Assembly (NCBI GenBank): GCA_016929135.1
Contig: JAFGJK010000118.1
Location: 1 to 49,056 of the forward strand
Direction: 5' to 3'
Origin: Spirochaetota bacterium
Lineage (GTDB): Bacteria > Spirochaetota > UBA4802 > UBA5550
DNA: 49,056 nucleotides
This document shows, piece after piece, positions 31,650 to 40,435 of the stretch. The position numbers and the translations under genes are program-made. The stretch's first letter is position 1, and each line of letters begins with the position of its first letter. A model generated the notes under the pieces. It saw only the letters and a program-made list of their open reading frames with translations, was not told the DNA's origin and made no database searches.

Positions 31650-32822
31650 ATGAAAAAGAAAAAACTCGGCATCTGCCTGGTGGGCTGCGGCATGATCGGC
31701 CACGTGCACGCCCGGGAGTACGGCAATCTCCGCGACAGGGCCGACCTGTACATCTGCGACCTCGACCAGTCCCTGGCCGAAAGAATTGCGGCAGTGCACG
31801 GCGCCGCCGGGACCTTCGCCGCCATGGAGGAGGCCCTGGCCGACAAAAGGATCGACGCGGTGGACATCTGCCTCCCCCACCATCTCCACTGCGGTGCGGC
31901 GCTGCAGGCCCTGGAGGCCGGGAGGCACGTACTCATAGAAAAGCCCCTCGCCAATTCCCTGGCCGAGGCCGACGCCATGATGGAAAAGGCCCGGGCGACC
32001 AACCTCACCCTGGCGGTGCTGGAGAACTTCCGTTACGAGCCGGCGGTGGGGCGCGCCCGGGAACTCATAGACCGGGGCGTCATCGGCGAGCCCTTCATGA
32101 TCGCCATCCACGAGTTCTCCTACGCCATCGAGATGACCTCGCTGATGAAGACCTACGAGTGGCGCATGAAGGCCGCGTCCGGCGGCGGGGGGATCCTCTT
32201 CGATCGGGGGGTCCACCTCATGGCCATGGCCAACCGCCTGGGGGGGCCGGTACGGAGCGTCTACGCCGTGACGCGGTGCCCGGACCGGAAGTGGGAGGTG
32301 GACGAGGCCTCGGTGACCACCCTGGTGCACCGGAACGGCATCGTGACGAACCTGATCCTCAGCTGGAACATCCGCACCCCCCCGCCGATGCCCCTCATGG
32401 CGGTCTACGGGAACGCCGGGAGCATCATCGAGAGCCCGGAGAAGCGGGTGCCCGGTCACGCCCACTTCGAGATCGGCGAGATCAGGGTCTTCAGCGAGAA
32501 GGACAGGGAATACTACCGGGCAACGGACCCGGCGGTGATAAAGGGGGTCCAGGCCTACATGAAGAAACTGGGGGACGACGATCTTCCGGAGGAGGCGGTG
32601 GACAGGACCTTCGCGAAGGGGGTCCCGGTGGACATCTCGTCGGAGTTCGCCGGGTACAACGTGTACCGCGAGGCCATGGTGGACTTCCTGGAGTGCCTGG
32701 AGACCGGCAGGCGGCCCCGCGTGGGGGGCGATGCGGCGCGCGCAGACATCGAGCTGGTCTTCGCCGCCTACGAGTCGGCGCGGACCGGGATGCCGGTGGA
32801 GCTCCCGCTTCCGGCCCCATGA
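31650..32822 (+). CDS. Gfo/Idh/MocA family oxidoreductase
   Basis: The ATG at 31650 was chosen for its upstream AGGAG at eight bases. The 390-residue chain begins with a Rossmann NAD(P)-binding fold (LGICLVGCGMIGHVHAREYG, GxGxxG at 12-17). The family's IDAVDICLPHHLH and the E-K-P motif (HVLIEKPLANS) follow. The C-terminal alpha/beta domain contains the catalytic-side GGGGILFDRGVHLMAMA, with the conserved Asp and His. Such enzymes oxidise or reduce sugars, inositols or similar polyols, often in sugar catabolism or surface-polysaccharide synthesis. The substrate cannot be read. A strong terminator follows the gene. Confidence 0.9.
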   Translation: MKKKKLGICLVGCGMIGHVHAREYGNLRDRADLYICDLDQSLAERIAAVHGAAGTFAAMEEALADKRIDAVDICLPHHLHCGAALQALEAGRHVLIEKPLANSLAEADAMMEKARATNLTLAVLENFRYEPAVGRARELIDRGVIGEPFMIAIHEFSYAIEMTSLMKTYEWRMKAASGGGGILFDRGVHLMAMANRLGGPVRSVYAVTRCPDRKWEVDEASVTTLVHRNGIVTNLILSWNIRTPPPMPLMAVYGNAGSIIESPEKRVPGHAHFEIGEIRVFSEKDREYYRATDPAVIKGVQAYMKKLGDDDLPEEAVDRTFAKGVPVDISSEFAGYNVYREAMVDFLECLETGRRPRVGGDAARADIELVFAAYESARTGMPVELPLPAP

Positions 32823-32851
32823 CAGGAGGGGGGCCGCATCTGAATGCTCAC

Positions 32852-32891
32852 CGCCATCCCGGAGGTCAGCCGATGCCGGGATGGCGATTTT
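32852..32891 (+). terminator. Intrinsic terminator of the dehydrogenase gene
   Basis: CGCCATCCCGG (32852-32862) and CCGGGATGGCG (32876-32886) form a perfect 11-base-pair stem with a 13-base loop, followed by ATTTT. Confidence 0.75.
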
Positions 32892-32953
32892 CCACTACAC
32901 AAACAACGGTATCCAGCAATACCACGTAACGCATCTCCCCGCCGGAACATTTC

Positions 32954-32982
32954 TTGACACATTTGCAATTTTGTGCTATTGT
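32954..32982 (+). promoter_or_regulatory. Strong predicted promoter of the outer-membrane protein gene
   Basis: A perfect TTGACA (32954-32959), a 17-base spacer, then TATTGT (32977-32982). The ATG at 33065 and its CAGGAGGGAG ribosome site lie about 80 bases further. Confidence 0.7.
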
Positions 32983-33064
32983 CTGGAATCGTATGCATCC
33001 TCATCCGCTCCGGGCATGGGATGAGATTGCAGACCGCACAAATACATATTTCAGGAGGGAGAAG

Positions 33065-33901
33065 ATGAAGCGAATAGCCATTCTCGCGGCTGCTGCCGCC
33101 ATCACTGCCGTCCTGGCCAGGCCCGCGGGGGCCGTGAACATCAGCGCCGGACCGGTCCTCTGGTTCGCCTGGTGGGACCCGGCCTTCGAGGATTCTCTGT
33201 CTATGGAAAATGCCAACTATCCCAGTGTGAAGACGTACCGTATGGATCCGGATTTCATGTACGGCCCGTCGATCTCCATAGGCGCGGGCAACTGGAACGT
33301 GTCCGCGGTCTTCATCATGGGGGGATACCACGCTTCATTGAGAGGGATAGGCTACATGTCCCCTCAGTTTTCCCCGCTATACAATTCCCAAGACATCGAC
33401 AAGTACGATCTCGACGTGACGGCGAGCTACACGATCCATCCGGTAGTCAAGGTATTCTGGGGGTTCAAGTATCAGCGATACGCGTGGGCAACACAGACAT
33501 CTTTATTTACCCTCTTATCCTTCGATGATATGCTTATGAACAACTACGGCACCGGCCCCGGCGTGTCCCTGAATCTCAACCTGGCGGGCAGCCTGTATCT
33601 CCTGTTGAACGTCTCCGCCTTATACATGGCGAATTACACCGAGAGAGAAACACTCATGTTCGGCCCTCCTTCGACATTCATACCGATACAGAGCGAGGCC
33701 GTGGTGCACTCCTTCGGGGGGAACGCGGTGCTGTCCCTGGCCTACTACATCGACCCCATCAACACCACCCTGGCCCTGGGGTTCCGGTACCAGTACATAC
33801 GGTTTCTCAAGGCCGGCGGCGACATCGACGACCTGCTCTCGAATGAGCGCGACCAGTTCTACGGCATCTTCGTCTCCGCCACCTACACCTTCGAGCTGTA
33901 A
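33065..33901 (+). CDS. Probable outer-membrane beta-barrel protein
   Basis: The ATG at 33065 follows CAGGAGGGAG and opens a signal peptide with cleavage near PAGA-VN (residue 22). The mature 250 residues are a regular series of amphipathic strands with aromatic residues at their ends: VLWFAWWDPAF, WNVSAVFIMGGYH, VKVFWGFKYQRYAW, LYLLLNVSALYMANY, TTLALGFRYQYIRF. The chain ends in a final strand, FYGIFVSATYTFEL. This is the pattern of an eight- to ten-stranded barrel inserted in the outer membrane. The ligand or role is unknown. It has a strong promoter and appears monocistronic. Confidence 0.8.
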   Translation: MKRIAILAAAAAITAVLARPAGAVNISAGPVLWFAWWDPAFEDSLSMENANYPSVKTYRMDPDFMYGPSISIGAGNWNVSAVFIMGGYHASLRGIGYMSPQFSPLYNSQDIDKYDLDVTASYTIHPVVKVFWGFKYQRYAWATQTSLFTLLSFDDMLMNNYGTGPGVSLNLNLAGSLYLLLNVSALYMANYTERETLMFGPPSTFIPIQSEAVVHSFGGNAVLSLAYYIDPINTTLALGFRYQYIRFLKAGGDIDDLLSNERDQFYGIFVSATYTFEL

Positions 33902-34260
33902 GGCGGCTGCCAGACTATCCATTGCACAGGGTGCACTGGAGGACGGCGATATTCCATGATGGAGGGGACTGTTTTCCTCTTTATCATTGAAATACCGCCG
34001 GAGAGCAGCACTGACGCATCATCTGCGTCGCCGGCAACCTAATCATTTGTTGACATTCTGTACATATGCTGACTGACGTTATTGCGCCACCGCGGCAGGG
34101 GGGTGCCAAAAATATGGCGTTTTTCCCCGTTACTTTATTGACATTTCAATAAAGCGGTACCATATTCTGACAGTAAACCGTGATGTTACCCGCAAGAGGG
34201 TATCTGCCTGAGGATTGTCAACGATACCGAATACTACTATAAAAAAAAGGAGCGTGTACC
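33902..34260 (+). other. Intergenic region with the promoter of the LpoB-like operon
   Basis: About 360 bases without a gene. It contains a perfect TTGACA at 34050-34055 without a good -10, and the promoter at 34138-34166. A small TTACCC/GGGTA hairpin (about 34187-34202) lies in the leader. No strong terminator follows the upstream barrel gene. Confidence 0.5.
34138..34166 (+). promoter_or_regulatory. Predicted promoter of the LpoB-like/COG3014-like operon
   Basis: TTGACA (34138-34143), a 17-base spacer, then CATATT (34161-34166). The -35 lies inside TATTGACATTTCAAT (34136-34150), identical over 15 bases with the acyltransferase promoter at 11243-11257. Confidence 0.6.
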
Positions 34261-34836
34261 ATGAAGAAGTCAATTCTTGTGATCGCCAGCGCGATGCTGC
34301 TGTTCGGTATGGGTTGCGGCGGCGGCGTGCAGTACCGCGACGCATCCACCGATAAGGGCGGCAGGGAATGGGGCCCCAAGGAGATAAACGAAACCACCAG
34401 GGCGATGGTGGACTCGATCTACGATTTCCTGAAAAACGACTGGAAGGGCTCTGCCATCATCCGCCTCAAGAGGGTACAGAACAAGTCGTCCCAGCACGTG
34501 CAGACGAAACTGCTCTCCGACTCCATCATCACCAGCCTGGTGAAGAAGAAGATCGCCATCGAGGAGGACGATTTCATAAAGGACACGCTCCAGGAGATCG
34601 AAAAGTCACAGGCCGGGCTTGTGGACGAGAACTATTCTATCCCCGTGGGCACCCTGCGGTCGCCAAATTTTCTCCTCAGCGGCACGATTCACGACAACGT
34701 CCGCTATGAGGGGAGGAAGGAGATACAGTACATCGTGGTGACCTTCAAGCTCACAAACCTCGCCACGGGCCAGCGCGCGTGGTCGGACCAGAAGGAGTTC
34801 TACAAGGTGGGGAGCACACGCTCCATCAGTTTCTAG
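34261..34836 (+). CDS. LpoB-like penicillin-binding-protein activator lipoprotein
   Basis: The ATG at 34261 follows AAGGAG. The lipoprotein signal ends at LLFGMGC (Cys near residue 19). The mature protein follows the LpoB/FlgO-type pattern: an N-terminal E-x-N-x-T-T-x-A-M segment, IRLKRVQNKSSQHVQTKLL (the strand and helix with N-x-[TS]), FLLSGTIHDN, YIVVTFKLTNLATGQRAWSD and a final KEFYK. LpoB-type lipoproteins reach from the outer membrane to activate class A penicillin-binding proteins. A class A PBP is encoded at 44856-47387, about 10 kb away. It is followed after 30 bases by a COG3014-like lipoprotein gene. Confidence 0.75.
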   Translation: MKKSILVIASAMLLFGMGCGGGVQYRDASTDKGGREWGPKEINETTRAMVDSIYDFLKNDWKGSAIIRLKRVQNKSSQHVQTKLLSDSIITSLVKKKIAIEEDDFIKDTLQEIEKSQAGLVDENYSIPVGTLRSPNFLLSGTIHDNVRYEGRKEIQYIVVTFKLTNLATGQRAWSDQKEFYKVGSTRSISF

Positions 34837-34866
34837 CAAAACCCCTACGGGACACAGAGGGTCAAC

Positions 34867-36219
34867 ATGAAAAAAATATATTTACTCATCATTCCCCTGC
34901 TGCTCCTCGCGATCGGCTGCGGCGGCAGGGACTACCGTGAGGCGATGCGGGCTCCCGAGAGCATGTTCTACCAGGGCCAGGCGCTGGAGGCGGCGCGGTC
35001 GCTGCTGCCGGAGGTGAACAGATCCGGCCGCGACCAGATTCTCTTCATGATGGAAGCCGGCTACATGCTGCACATTGCCAACAACTACGAGAAGAGCAAC
35101 CAGGTGCTCCTGCGCGCCGCCGAGATGGCCAAGATGACACCGGTCAGCATCTCCGAGCAGGTGAAGGCCCTGATGACCAACCCCAGGGCGACCACCTACC
35201 GGGGCGAGGACTTCGAGAAGGTGCTCATCAACATGTACATCGGCATCAACTACCTCATGAACAAGGAATATGAGGAGGCCGCAGTCGAGTTCAAGCGGGT
35301 GAACAACGAGCTGGCAAAGATCAAGGAGGAGAACGGCACGGCACGGTACAAGCAGAACATCATGGCGAAATACCTCGCCGCGATCGCCCACGAGATCATC
35401 GCCGACCTCGAGAACAGCGACGAGGACAGGGACTACGCCGCGGTGGAGCTCCGCCAGATACTCCAGCTGAAGCCGAACCTGTATATGGCCAGGAGGGACC
35501 TGTCGGTTCTGGAAAAGGACTTCCACAACACCGGCGAGCTCATCGTGATCTTCCAGGCCGGGCAGAGCGCGGAGAAGGTGAGCCGCGGCAACCTTCTTGA
35601 CGATCCCGGCATGAACCAGACCATCAACGTCTCCATGGGGAGCGGCGCAATCGCGAAAAGCCTTGCGGCAGGCGTCAGCGTTGCGGCGGTGCTGGGGACG
35701 CTGCGCACAGCGGAGAATCCCATACCGAAATTCATTTACCGCTCCAACCAGATCAGCCATCTGAACGTGCGAGTAAAGAACGCGTCCTTCCGTACGGAGA
35801 TGCTGGAGAGCGTGGCCGAAACCGCGGTGCGCAACCTTGAGGACGACTACGGAAGGCTCAGGGCCCAGCTGGCGGCCTCGATCGTCCTTAAGGCCGCCAC
35901 CTCGCTGGCAGCGGGAATCGCCGCGAAAGAGGCGGCGAGGCAGATCGGCGGCACGGTGGGCCAGTTCTCAGGCCTGATCGGCACCGTCGTGGGTGCGGGG
36001 ACCGGCGCGGCGCTGTTTGCATCCATGAAGCCGGACCTCCGGTGCTGGCACACCCTCCCCTCGAACCTGCAGCTGGGGAGGCAACGGCTCTATCCCGGCC
36101 AGTACAGCGCCCTCATCGATTTCATTGGTACTGACGGTAGCGTACGCGAGACGAGGCAGGTCGATTTCGAGCTGAAGGCGAGAGAGCGGTATATCATCAA
36201 TACCCGCTCTTTCTACTGA
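34867..36219 (+). CDS. COG3014-like lipoprotein with TPR-type N-terminal half
   Basis: The start follows a moderate ribosome site (CAGAGGGTCAAC). The signal ends at LLLAIGC (Cys near residue 18). The first half (about 25-215) is a set of TPR-like helices (YEKSNQVLLRAAEMAK, YEEAAVEFKRVNNELAK, YAAVELRQILQLKPNLYMAR). The second half holds IVIFQAGQSAEKV, a Gly/Ala-rich hydrophobic helix (LAAGIAAKEAARQIGG through GTVVGAGTGAALFA) and a C-terminal beta part. This arrangement and the LpoB-like neighbour match a family I know as COG3014, which is often encoded beside lpoB-like genes in proteobacteria. Its role is not established. It probably helps the neighbouring lipoprotein in cell-wall synthesis. 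Confidence 0.7.
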   Translation: MKKIYLLIIPLLLLAIGCGGRDYREAMRAPESMFYQGQALEAARSLLPEVNRSGRDQILFMMEAGYMLHIANNYEKSNQVLLRAAEMAKMTPVSISEQVKALMTNPRATTYRGEDFEKVLINMYIGINYLMNKEYEEAAVEFKRVNNELAKIKEENGTARYKQNIMAKYLAAIAHEIIADLENSDEDRDYAAVELRQILQLKPNLYMARRDLSVLEKDFHNTGELIVIFQAGQSAEKVSRGNLLDDPGMNQTINVSMGSGAIAKSLAAGVSVAAVLGTLRTAENPIPKFIYRSNQISHLNVRVKNASFRTEMLESVAETAVRNLEDDYGRLRAQLAASIVLKAATSLAAGIAAKEAARQIGGTVGQFSGLIGTVVGAGTGAALFASMKPDLRCWHTLPSNLQLGRQRLYPGQYSALIDFIGTDGSVRETRQVDFELKARERYIINTRSFY

Positions 36220-36245
36220 TCCAAAGCACGTTATAGTTCCGGCAC

Positions 36246-38144
36246 ATGATTCCCGAGAATACACAGCGCGCGGGAGACAACACGTCTCCCGCGCCGCAGG
36301 ACTTCCAGATACTGGAATCGCTTCGCTATCCCGCGTGTATCCTGGGTAGCGACGGTATACTGCTGTACGGCAACAGCACCTTCAGGAGATACTTCCGCAC
36401 CGAAAACAACGCCATGCGGCTCGACTGGGAGCACCCCTTCTTTCCGGAATACAGGAAGCGGATCGCCCAGTCGTACCTGAACGCGCTGAAGGGGCAGGAA
36501 ACGCGGTGCTTCGCCGTGCTCAACTCGCCCGAGGGGACGCAGCTCCCGGTGGAGATATACCTCTTCCCCATGCATACGGGCGAGAGCGTTACCTCCATCA
36601 TGGTGTTCCTGAACATCGTGGACGACAGGATACTCTCCTTCAACCGCACCACCCTCTCAATGATATCCGAGGAGAACTTCAACTACGAATCGATGCTCTA
36701 CGAGTTCTCCCCGGTGCCCATCGTGCGGTTCAACCAGAGGTCAGAGATCATCAGGTGCAGCCAGACCGCGGAGAGCTTTCTAGGCATCTCCATGGCCGAT
36801 ACGAAGAACGGCTCCCCCTTCCCGCTGAAATCGGCCTTCATATACGACGCTGACCGCATCAAAAACGCCATAACCGAGATCACCGGCGGGACCAGCACTT
36901 TCCACCGGATCGGAGAGGTGAAGATATCGACGACGGCGGGCCAGCAGAAGATCGCGAACCTCATCCTCTACCCGATCATCCAGGAAGGGGAGATCGTGGC
37001 GGTGGAGATGATCCTCGAGGACATCACCGCGTTCAAGGATATGCGCGATCAGCTTGTCTCGATGAAGCAGGTGAACCTGATCAACAACATCACCAAGGGA
37101 CTGCTCCACTCCTTCAACAATACCATAAACATCATAATGAGCAAGACCCAGCTGCTGCTCCAGATCACGGAGAAGGAGTCGGTGATCGAGGGGATTCAGC
37201 TGATTGAAGAATCCGCAATGGAGATCATCCATCAGATCCGCAGGTTCAACAACTACATCTCGAAGGACGGCATCGCCCCGGATGACTACCTCGAGCCGCT
37301 GATCAACATCGTGGAGGACGCGATAGAGTTTTTCAGGCTTCAGTTTAAGATCGAGGAGAAGGACGCGAAGCGTGCCATCGCCATCGAGCGGAAATACTTC
37401 TCCAACGTCTTCGTGAAGACGAACACCAAGCACCTGCGCGAGGTGATAATATCCGCGATACTGAAGGTGTCGGATTTCATCGCCACCAGGGGATCCATCG
37501 AAATCACGCTGAAGGAAAACGGCGACCTCAACCTCCAGGTGAGGGTGAACCACGGGGGGGCGCCGGACGAGAAAGAACTCCATACAGAGTACGCCTCTGC
37601 CGGAATCGACATCCGGCAGACCGCCGAGAAAATCGGCCTGAAGATCATCGAGGAGGAGTCGCAGGAGTTCTACTCGATCAAGATCATCATCCCCTCCAAA
37701 CTCGTACGGGACAAGCAGGAGAAAGAGGAGGAGGAGCTGGAATACAGGCTCAGGGACCTTGACATCATAATCGTTGAGGACGAGCCGGCGCTCCAGAGGA
37801 TACTCTACGAGCTCTTCGACAGGATGGGGAACAGGGTCTTCATCTGCGCCAACGGCAACGACGCCCTCGAGGAGTTCAAGAAGAAGCACTACCACATGGT
37901 GGTCACCGATTACGGCATCGAGGGGATCACCGGAATCGAGCTGGCCGCCAGGATAAAGGAGATCGACGAATCGACGGTCACGATCCTCCTGTCGGGATGG
38001 CTCGTCGACGACATCCCTTCATACAAGAACATCGTCGACCTCTTCATTCCGAAGCCCTTTAAGCTCGACGACATGCTGAAAAAGATTTCGAAGATCTTCC
38101 TGGCGAGGGAGAAAAGCGCGGAGTCCCAGAACCACAGGCCATGA
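36246..38144 (+). CDS. PAS-type hybrid signalling protein with degenerate kinase and receiver
   Basis: The 632-residue cytoplasmic protein has two PAS-like domains (about 20-125, LESLRYPACILGSDGILLYG; and about 150-265, YEFSPVPIVRFNQRSEIIRC). A histidine-kinase-like dimerisation helix follows, with His in GLLHSFNNTINIIMSKTQ near residue 290. An ATPase-like region (about 390-495) shows no N, G1 or G2 box that I can recognise. The last 120 residues are a receiver (IIIVEDEPA, MVVTDYGIEG with the phospho-Asp, TILLSGW, FIPKPFK). The His is kept but ATP binding looks lost, so it may receive or relay phosphate, or act as a scaffold. It follows the lipoprotein operon by 26 bases. Confidence 0.85.
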   Translation: MIPENTQRAGDNTSPAPQDFQILESLRYPACILGSDGILLYGNSTFRRYFRTENNAMRLDWEHPFFPEYRKRIAQSYLNALKGQETRCFAVLNSPEGTQLPVEIYLFPMHTGESVTSIMVFLNIVDDRILSFNRTTLSMISEENFNYESMLYEFSPVPIVRFNQRSEIIRCSQTAESFLGISMADTKNGSPFPLKSAFIYDADRIKNAITEITGGTSTFHRIGEVKISTTAGQQKIANLILYPIIQEGEIVAVEMILEDITAFKDMRDQLVSMKQVNLINNITKGLLHSFNNTINIIMSKTQLLLQITEKESVIEGIQLIEESAMEIIHQIRRFNNYISKDGIAPDDYLEPLINIVEDAIEFFRLQFKIEEKDAKRAIAIERKYFSNVFVKTNTKHLREVIISAILKVSDFIATRGSIEITLKENGDLNLQVRVNHGGAPDEKELHTEYASAGIDIRQTAEKIGLKIIEEESQEFYSIKIIIPSKLVRDKQEKEEEELEYRLRDLDIIIVEDEPALQRILYELFDRMGNRVFICANGNDALEEFKKKHYHMVVTDYGIEGITGIELAARIKEIDESTVTILLSGWLVDDIPSYKNIVDLFIPKPFKLDDMLKKISKIFLAREKSAESQNHRP

Positions 38145-38145
38145 T

Positions 38146-39138
38146 CTAAATGACGCTCCTGAGCCTCTTCATGTGCTCGGTCTCCCCGAGGAGAACGATC
38201 ACGTCGTCCTGCTCCAGCACCTCCACGGGGAGGGGATTGAAAATCATCGTCCCGTTATGCTTCTTGATAAGCACGATGATGACGCCGTAGTCCCGCCGCA
38301 GGTTGCTCTCGATGAGGTTCTTTCCCACCAGGGGGGACCCCTCCTTCACCCTGGCTTCCTCCATCATCAGCCCGAGCTTCCCCTCCATCACCGCGATGTC
38401 GATGAAGTCGACCACCGTGGGACGGGTCAGGATCTGGGCCATCCTCTTCCCGCCGATGAGATAGGGGGAGACGACCCTGGTGGCCCCGGCCTTGAGGAGC
38501 TTCGATTCGCTCCTCTCGTCCGATGACCTGGCGACGATCAGTATATCCTGGCGGATCCCTCTGGCGGTGAGCGTGATGTAGACGTTATCGGAGTCCGACT
38601 TCACCGCGGTCACCAGACCGCTGGCGTTCATTATGCCCGCCTGAATCAGGGACTCGTCGTCGGTGGCGTCCGCGGACAGATAGAGGATCTTCTCCCGCTC
38701 CAACTCCTCGAGCATCTCCGGGTCGTTTTCAATCACGACGTAATCGATCCCCTGCGAATGGAGCTCCCGGCAGATGAGCCTGCCGATCCTGCCGTAGCCG
38801 CATATGATGTAATGGTTTTTCATCGATGCTATCATGCGCTCCACCTTTCTCCTGCTGAAGGTTTGCCTGAGCTCACCCTCGATCAGCATCCGCAGCAGCG
38901 ATCCCAGCGTATAGGCACCTATAATGATCCCGGTGCTGATGAGGACCATGGTGACGATCCTCCCCGAGGCGGAGAGGGGCCGAACCTCCATAAATCCCAC
39001 GGTGCTGATGGTGATGACGGTCATGTACAGGGACTCGAACAGGGTCATCCCCTCAATGAAACGATAGCCCATGATGCCGAACAACAGGGTGCACGTGAGG
39101 AGGAAAAAGGCTATTTTCAGTCTGCGTATCGATGACAT
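38146..39138 (-). CDS. Two-helix potassium channel with RCK (TrkA-N/TrkA-C) domains
   Basis: The ATG at 39138 follows GGAAGGA. Residues about 8-28 and 65-90 are membrane helices flanking a pore loop with the filter MTVITISTVGFMEVRPLS. The usual TVG[YF]G has Met in place of the last Gly. The cytoplasmic part holds a Rossmann RCK domain (YIICGYGRIGRLICRELHSQ, GxGxxG, then YVVIENDPE) and a C-terminal TrkA-C domain (LGLMMEEARVKEGSPLVGK, DDVIVLLGE). The architecture is that of MthK-like ligand-gated K+ channels (333 residues, normal length). The gene is convergent with the PAS hybrid gene. Confidence 0.9.
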   Translation of the reverse strand: MSSIRRLKIAFFLLTCTLLFGIMGYRFIEGMTLFESLYMTVITISTVGFMEVRPLSASGRIVTMVLISTGIIIGAYTLGSLLRMLIEGELRQTFSRRKVERMIASMKNHYIICGYGRIGRLICRELHSQGIDYVVIENDPEMLEELEREKILYLSADATDDESLIQAGIMNASGLVTAVKSDSDNVYITLTARGIRQDILIVARSSDERSESKLLKAGATRVVSPYLIGGKRMAQILTRPTVVDFIDIAVMEGKLGLMMEEARVKEGSPLVGKNLIESNLRRDYGVIIVLIKKHNGTMIFNPLPVEVLEQDDVIVLLGETEHMKRLRSVI

Positions 39139-39406
39139 CTGTTCCTTCCGGCGAGTCACTGTAGGCGATGATTTATAATATTTCAATTAATTTATGGGTG
39201 CATCCCCGATTTCCATCGAAAGGAGTCCCAGTCTTCATCTGACACCGCCAAGCCGCCGCGGCCGTACCGGTGCCAGGTCAGGGGCATGTCTCGGCCCGGC
39301 AAACCGGGATCCATTGCCGCATTCCAGAGAATTGACGCCAAGGGACACCCCGGGCCGGCGCCGGACAGTGTCCATGGAAATCTTCCAGGAAGACGCAACA
39401 AGTCGA

Positions 39407-39434
39407 TTGACTTTTCGCGCCTCCGTGATATCGT
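39407..39434 (+). promoter_or_regulatory. Promoter that may give a leaderless transcript
   Basis: TTGACT (39407-39412), a 16-base spacer, then TATCGT (39429-39434). The ATG of the next gene at 39442 begins only seven bases after the -10, and no ribosome site precedes it. Confidence 0.4.
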
Positions 39435-39441
39435 CTCCGCC

Positions 39442-40149
39442 ATGAAATGCCTGCTGCTAATTTCGCTGCCGCTTATTCTGCTCGCGGCATGCCACGGCGG
39501 AGAGCCGATCCTGCGGGTCACCGATGACCCCTCGGGAAAATGCGTCGAACGCCGGGGCGCCTTCGTGTCCTACCGTGAGGCCCCCTGCGCCCTGCTGTTC
39601 ATCCAGGAGCTCGACTGGAGATCCTGGAGGCACCTTGCCGGTGTGGATTACTACACCAGGCCCTCGAAATACCGACGGCGCTTCAGGCCCCCCGGCCTGG
39701 CGTTCTTCCAACTCATCGTCACGAACACCTCCGCCGCCGACATCGGGGTCGACCAGGTCCGCCTCGTCTACGACGGCGAGATGCAGGAGCCGCTCCAGGG
39801 TCACCAGATCACGGCTCTATTCCCTTCCCCGGTGTATGACGTGCTGGATTTCCACGAGCTCCTGTCGTACCGGAGTCTCCTCTCTCCCTATCGGACGGTC
39901 GGGGAGATCGACTACGAAGCCCACACACGGAAACTGGGCCGTGACTCCATCGCACCGGGCGAGACCGCACTGAAGATGCTCGCCTTCCGCTGGATCCCGG
40001 GGGTACAGAAGCGCTTCACCCTCCGGATAACGGTGCACTGCGGGGCAGGAAAAAAAAGTATTGATTTCAACCTGCGGCGATATGAATATGGATCTCATGA
40101 CCGGGTAACGGACAATAACGTCCCGAAAGGAACGGTGTATGAAGATTGA
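39442..40149 (+). CDS. Lipoprotein of unknown function
   Basis: The ATG at 39442 opens a lipoprotein signal (MKCLLLISLPLILLAAC, Cys17). The mature part, about 220 residues, is beta-rich with conserved-looking aromatic and charged clusters: LFIQELDWRSWRHL, FFQLIVTNTSAADIGVDQVR and RFTLRITVHCGAGKKSIDF. The middle strand pair with N-T-S looks like an immunoglobulin-like or DUF4352-type fold, but I do not recognise a family. It overlaps the start of gatC by 11 bases, so it is in that operon. No ribosome site is visible; see the promoter at 39407-39434. The longer frame back to 39286 does not look like protein. Confidence 0.7.
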   Translation: MKCLLLISLPLILLAACHGGEPILRVTDDPSGKCVERRGAFVSYREAPCALLFIQELDWRSWRHLAGVDYYTRPSKYRRRFRPPGLAFFQLIVTNTSAADIGVDQVRLVYDGEMQEPLQGHQITALFPSPVYDVLDFHELLSYRSLLSPYRTVGEIDYEAHTRKLGRDSIAPGETALKMLAFRWIPGVQKRFTLRITVHCGAGKKSIDFNLRRYEYGSHDRVTDNNVPKGTVYED

Positions 40150-40435
40150 CAGCAGCATGATCGAACGAGTATCATCCCTCGCCCGCCTCTCCCTCACCGA
40201 GCAGGAGAAGGAGGAGTTCACCCGCCAGCTTTCCGACATCGTATCCTACGTCGAGAAGATTAACGAGCTCGACACCGGCGGCATCGAGCCGGCCGATCAT
40301 ATCGTGCCCATGAGAAACGTGTTCAGGGCAGACTCCACCGGAACCTCCATCGAGCGCGAGGAGATAGAGCGCATCGCGCCTGATTTCGACAGGGGCCATA
40401 TCATCGTGCCCCCCGCCATCGAAGGGAACGAATGA
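40139..40435 (+). CDS. gatC: Aspartyl/glutamyl-tRNA amidotransferase subunit C
   Basis: The 98-residue protein has the GatC signature throughout: VSSLARLSLTEQEKEEF, QLSDIVSYVEKINELDTGGI, and an N-terminal helix pair followed by an extended C-terminal part with RADST and APDFDRGHIIVPPAIE (the common A-P-x-x-x-x-x-F-x-V-P-x-V). GatC bridges GatA and GatB in the complex that converts Glu-tRNA(Gln), and often Asp-tRNA(Asn), to the amidated form. AAAGGA precedes the ATG. GatA and GatB are not in this window, so the subunits are encoded elsewhere. It overlaps the next gene by four bases. Confidence 0.95.
   Translation: MKIDSSMIERVSSLARLSLTEQEKEEFTRQLSDIVSYVEKINELDTGGIEPADHIVPMRNVFRADSTGTSIEREEIERIAPDFDRGHIIVPPAIEGNE

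Noticed and set aside
39343..39373. GGACAC / GTGTCC inverted repeat as a terminator or operator
   Set aside because: Only six base pairs with a GC-rich 19-base spacer and no T tract; it could easily be chance in this composition.
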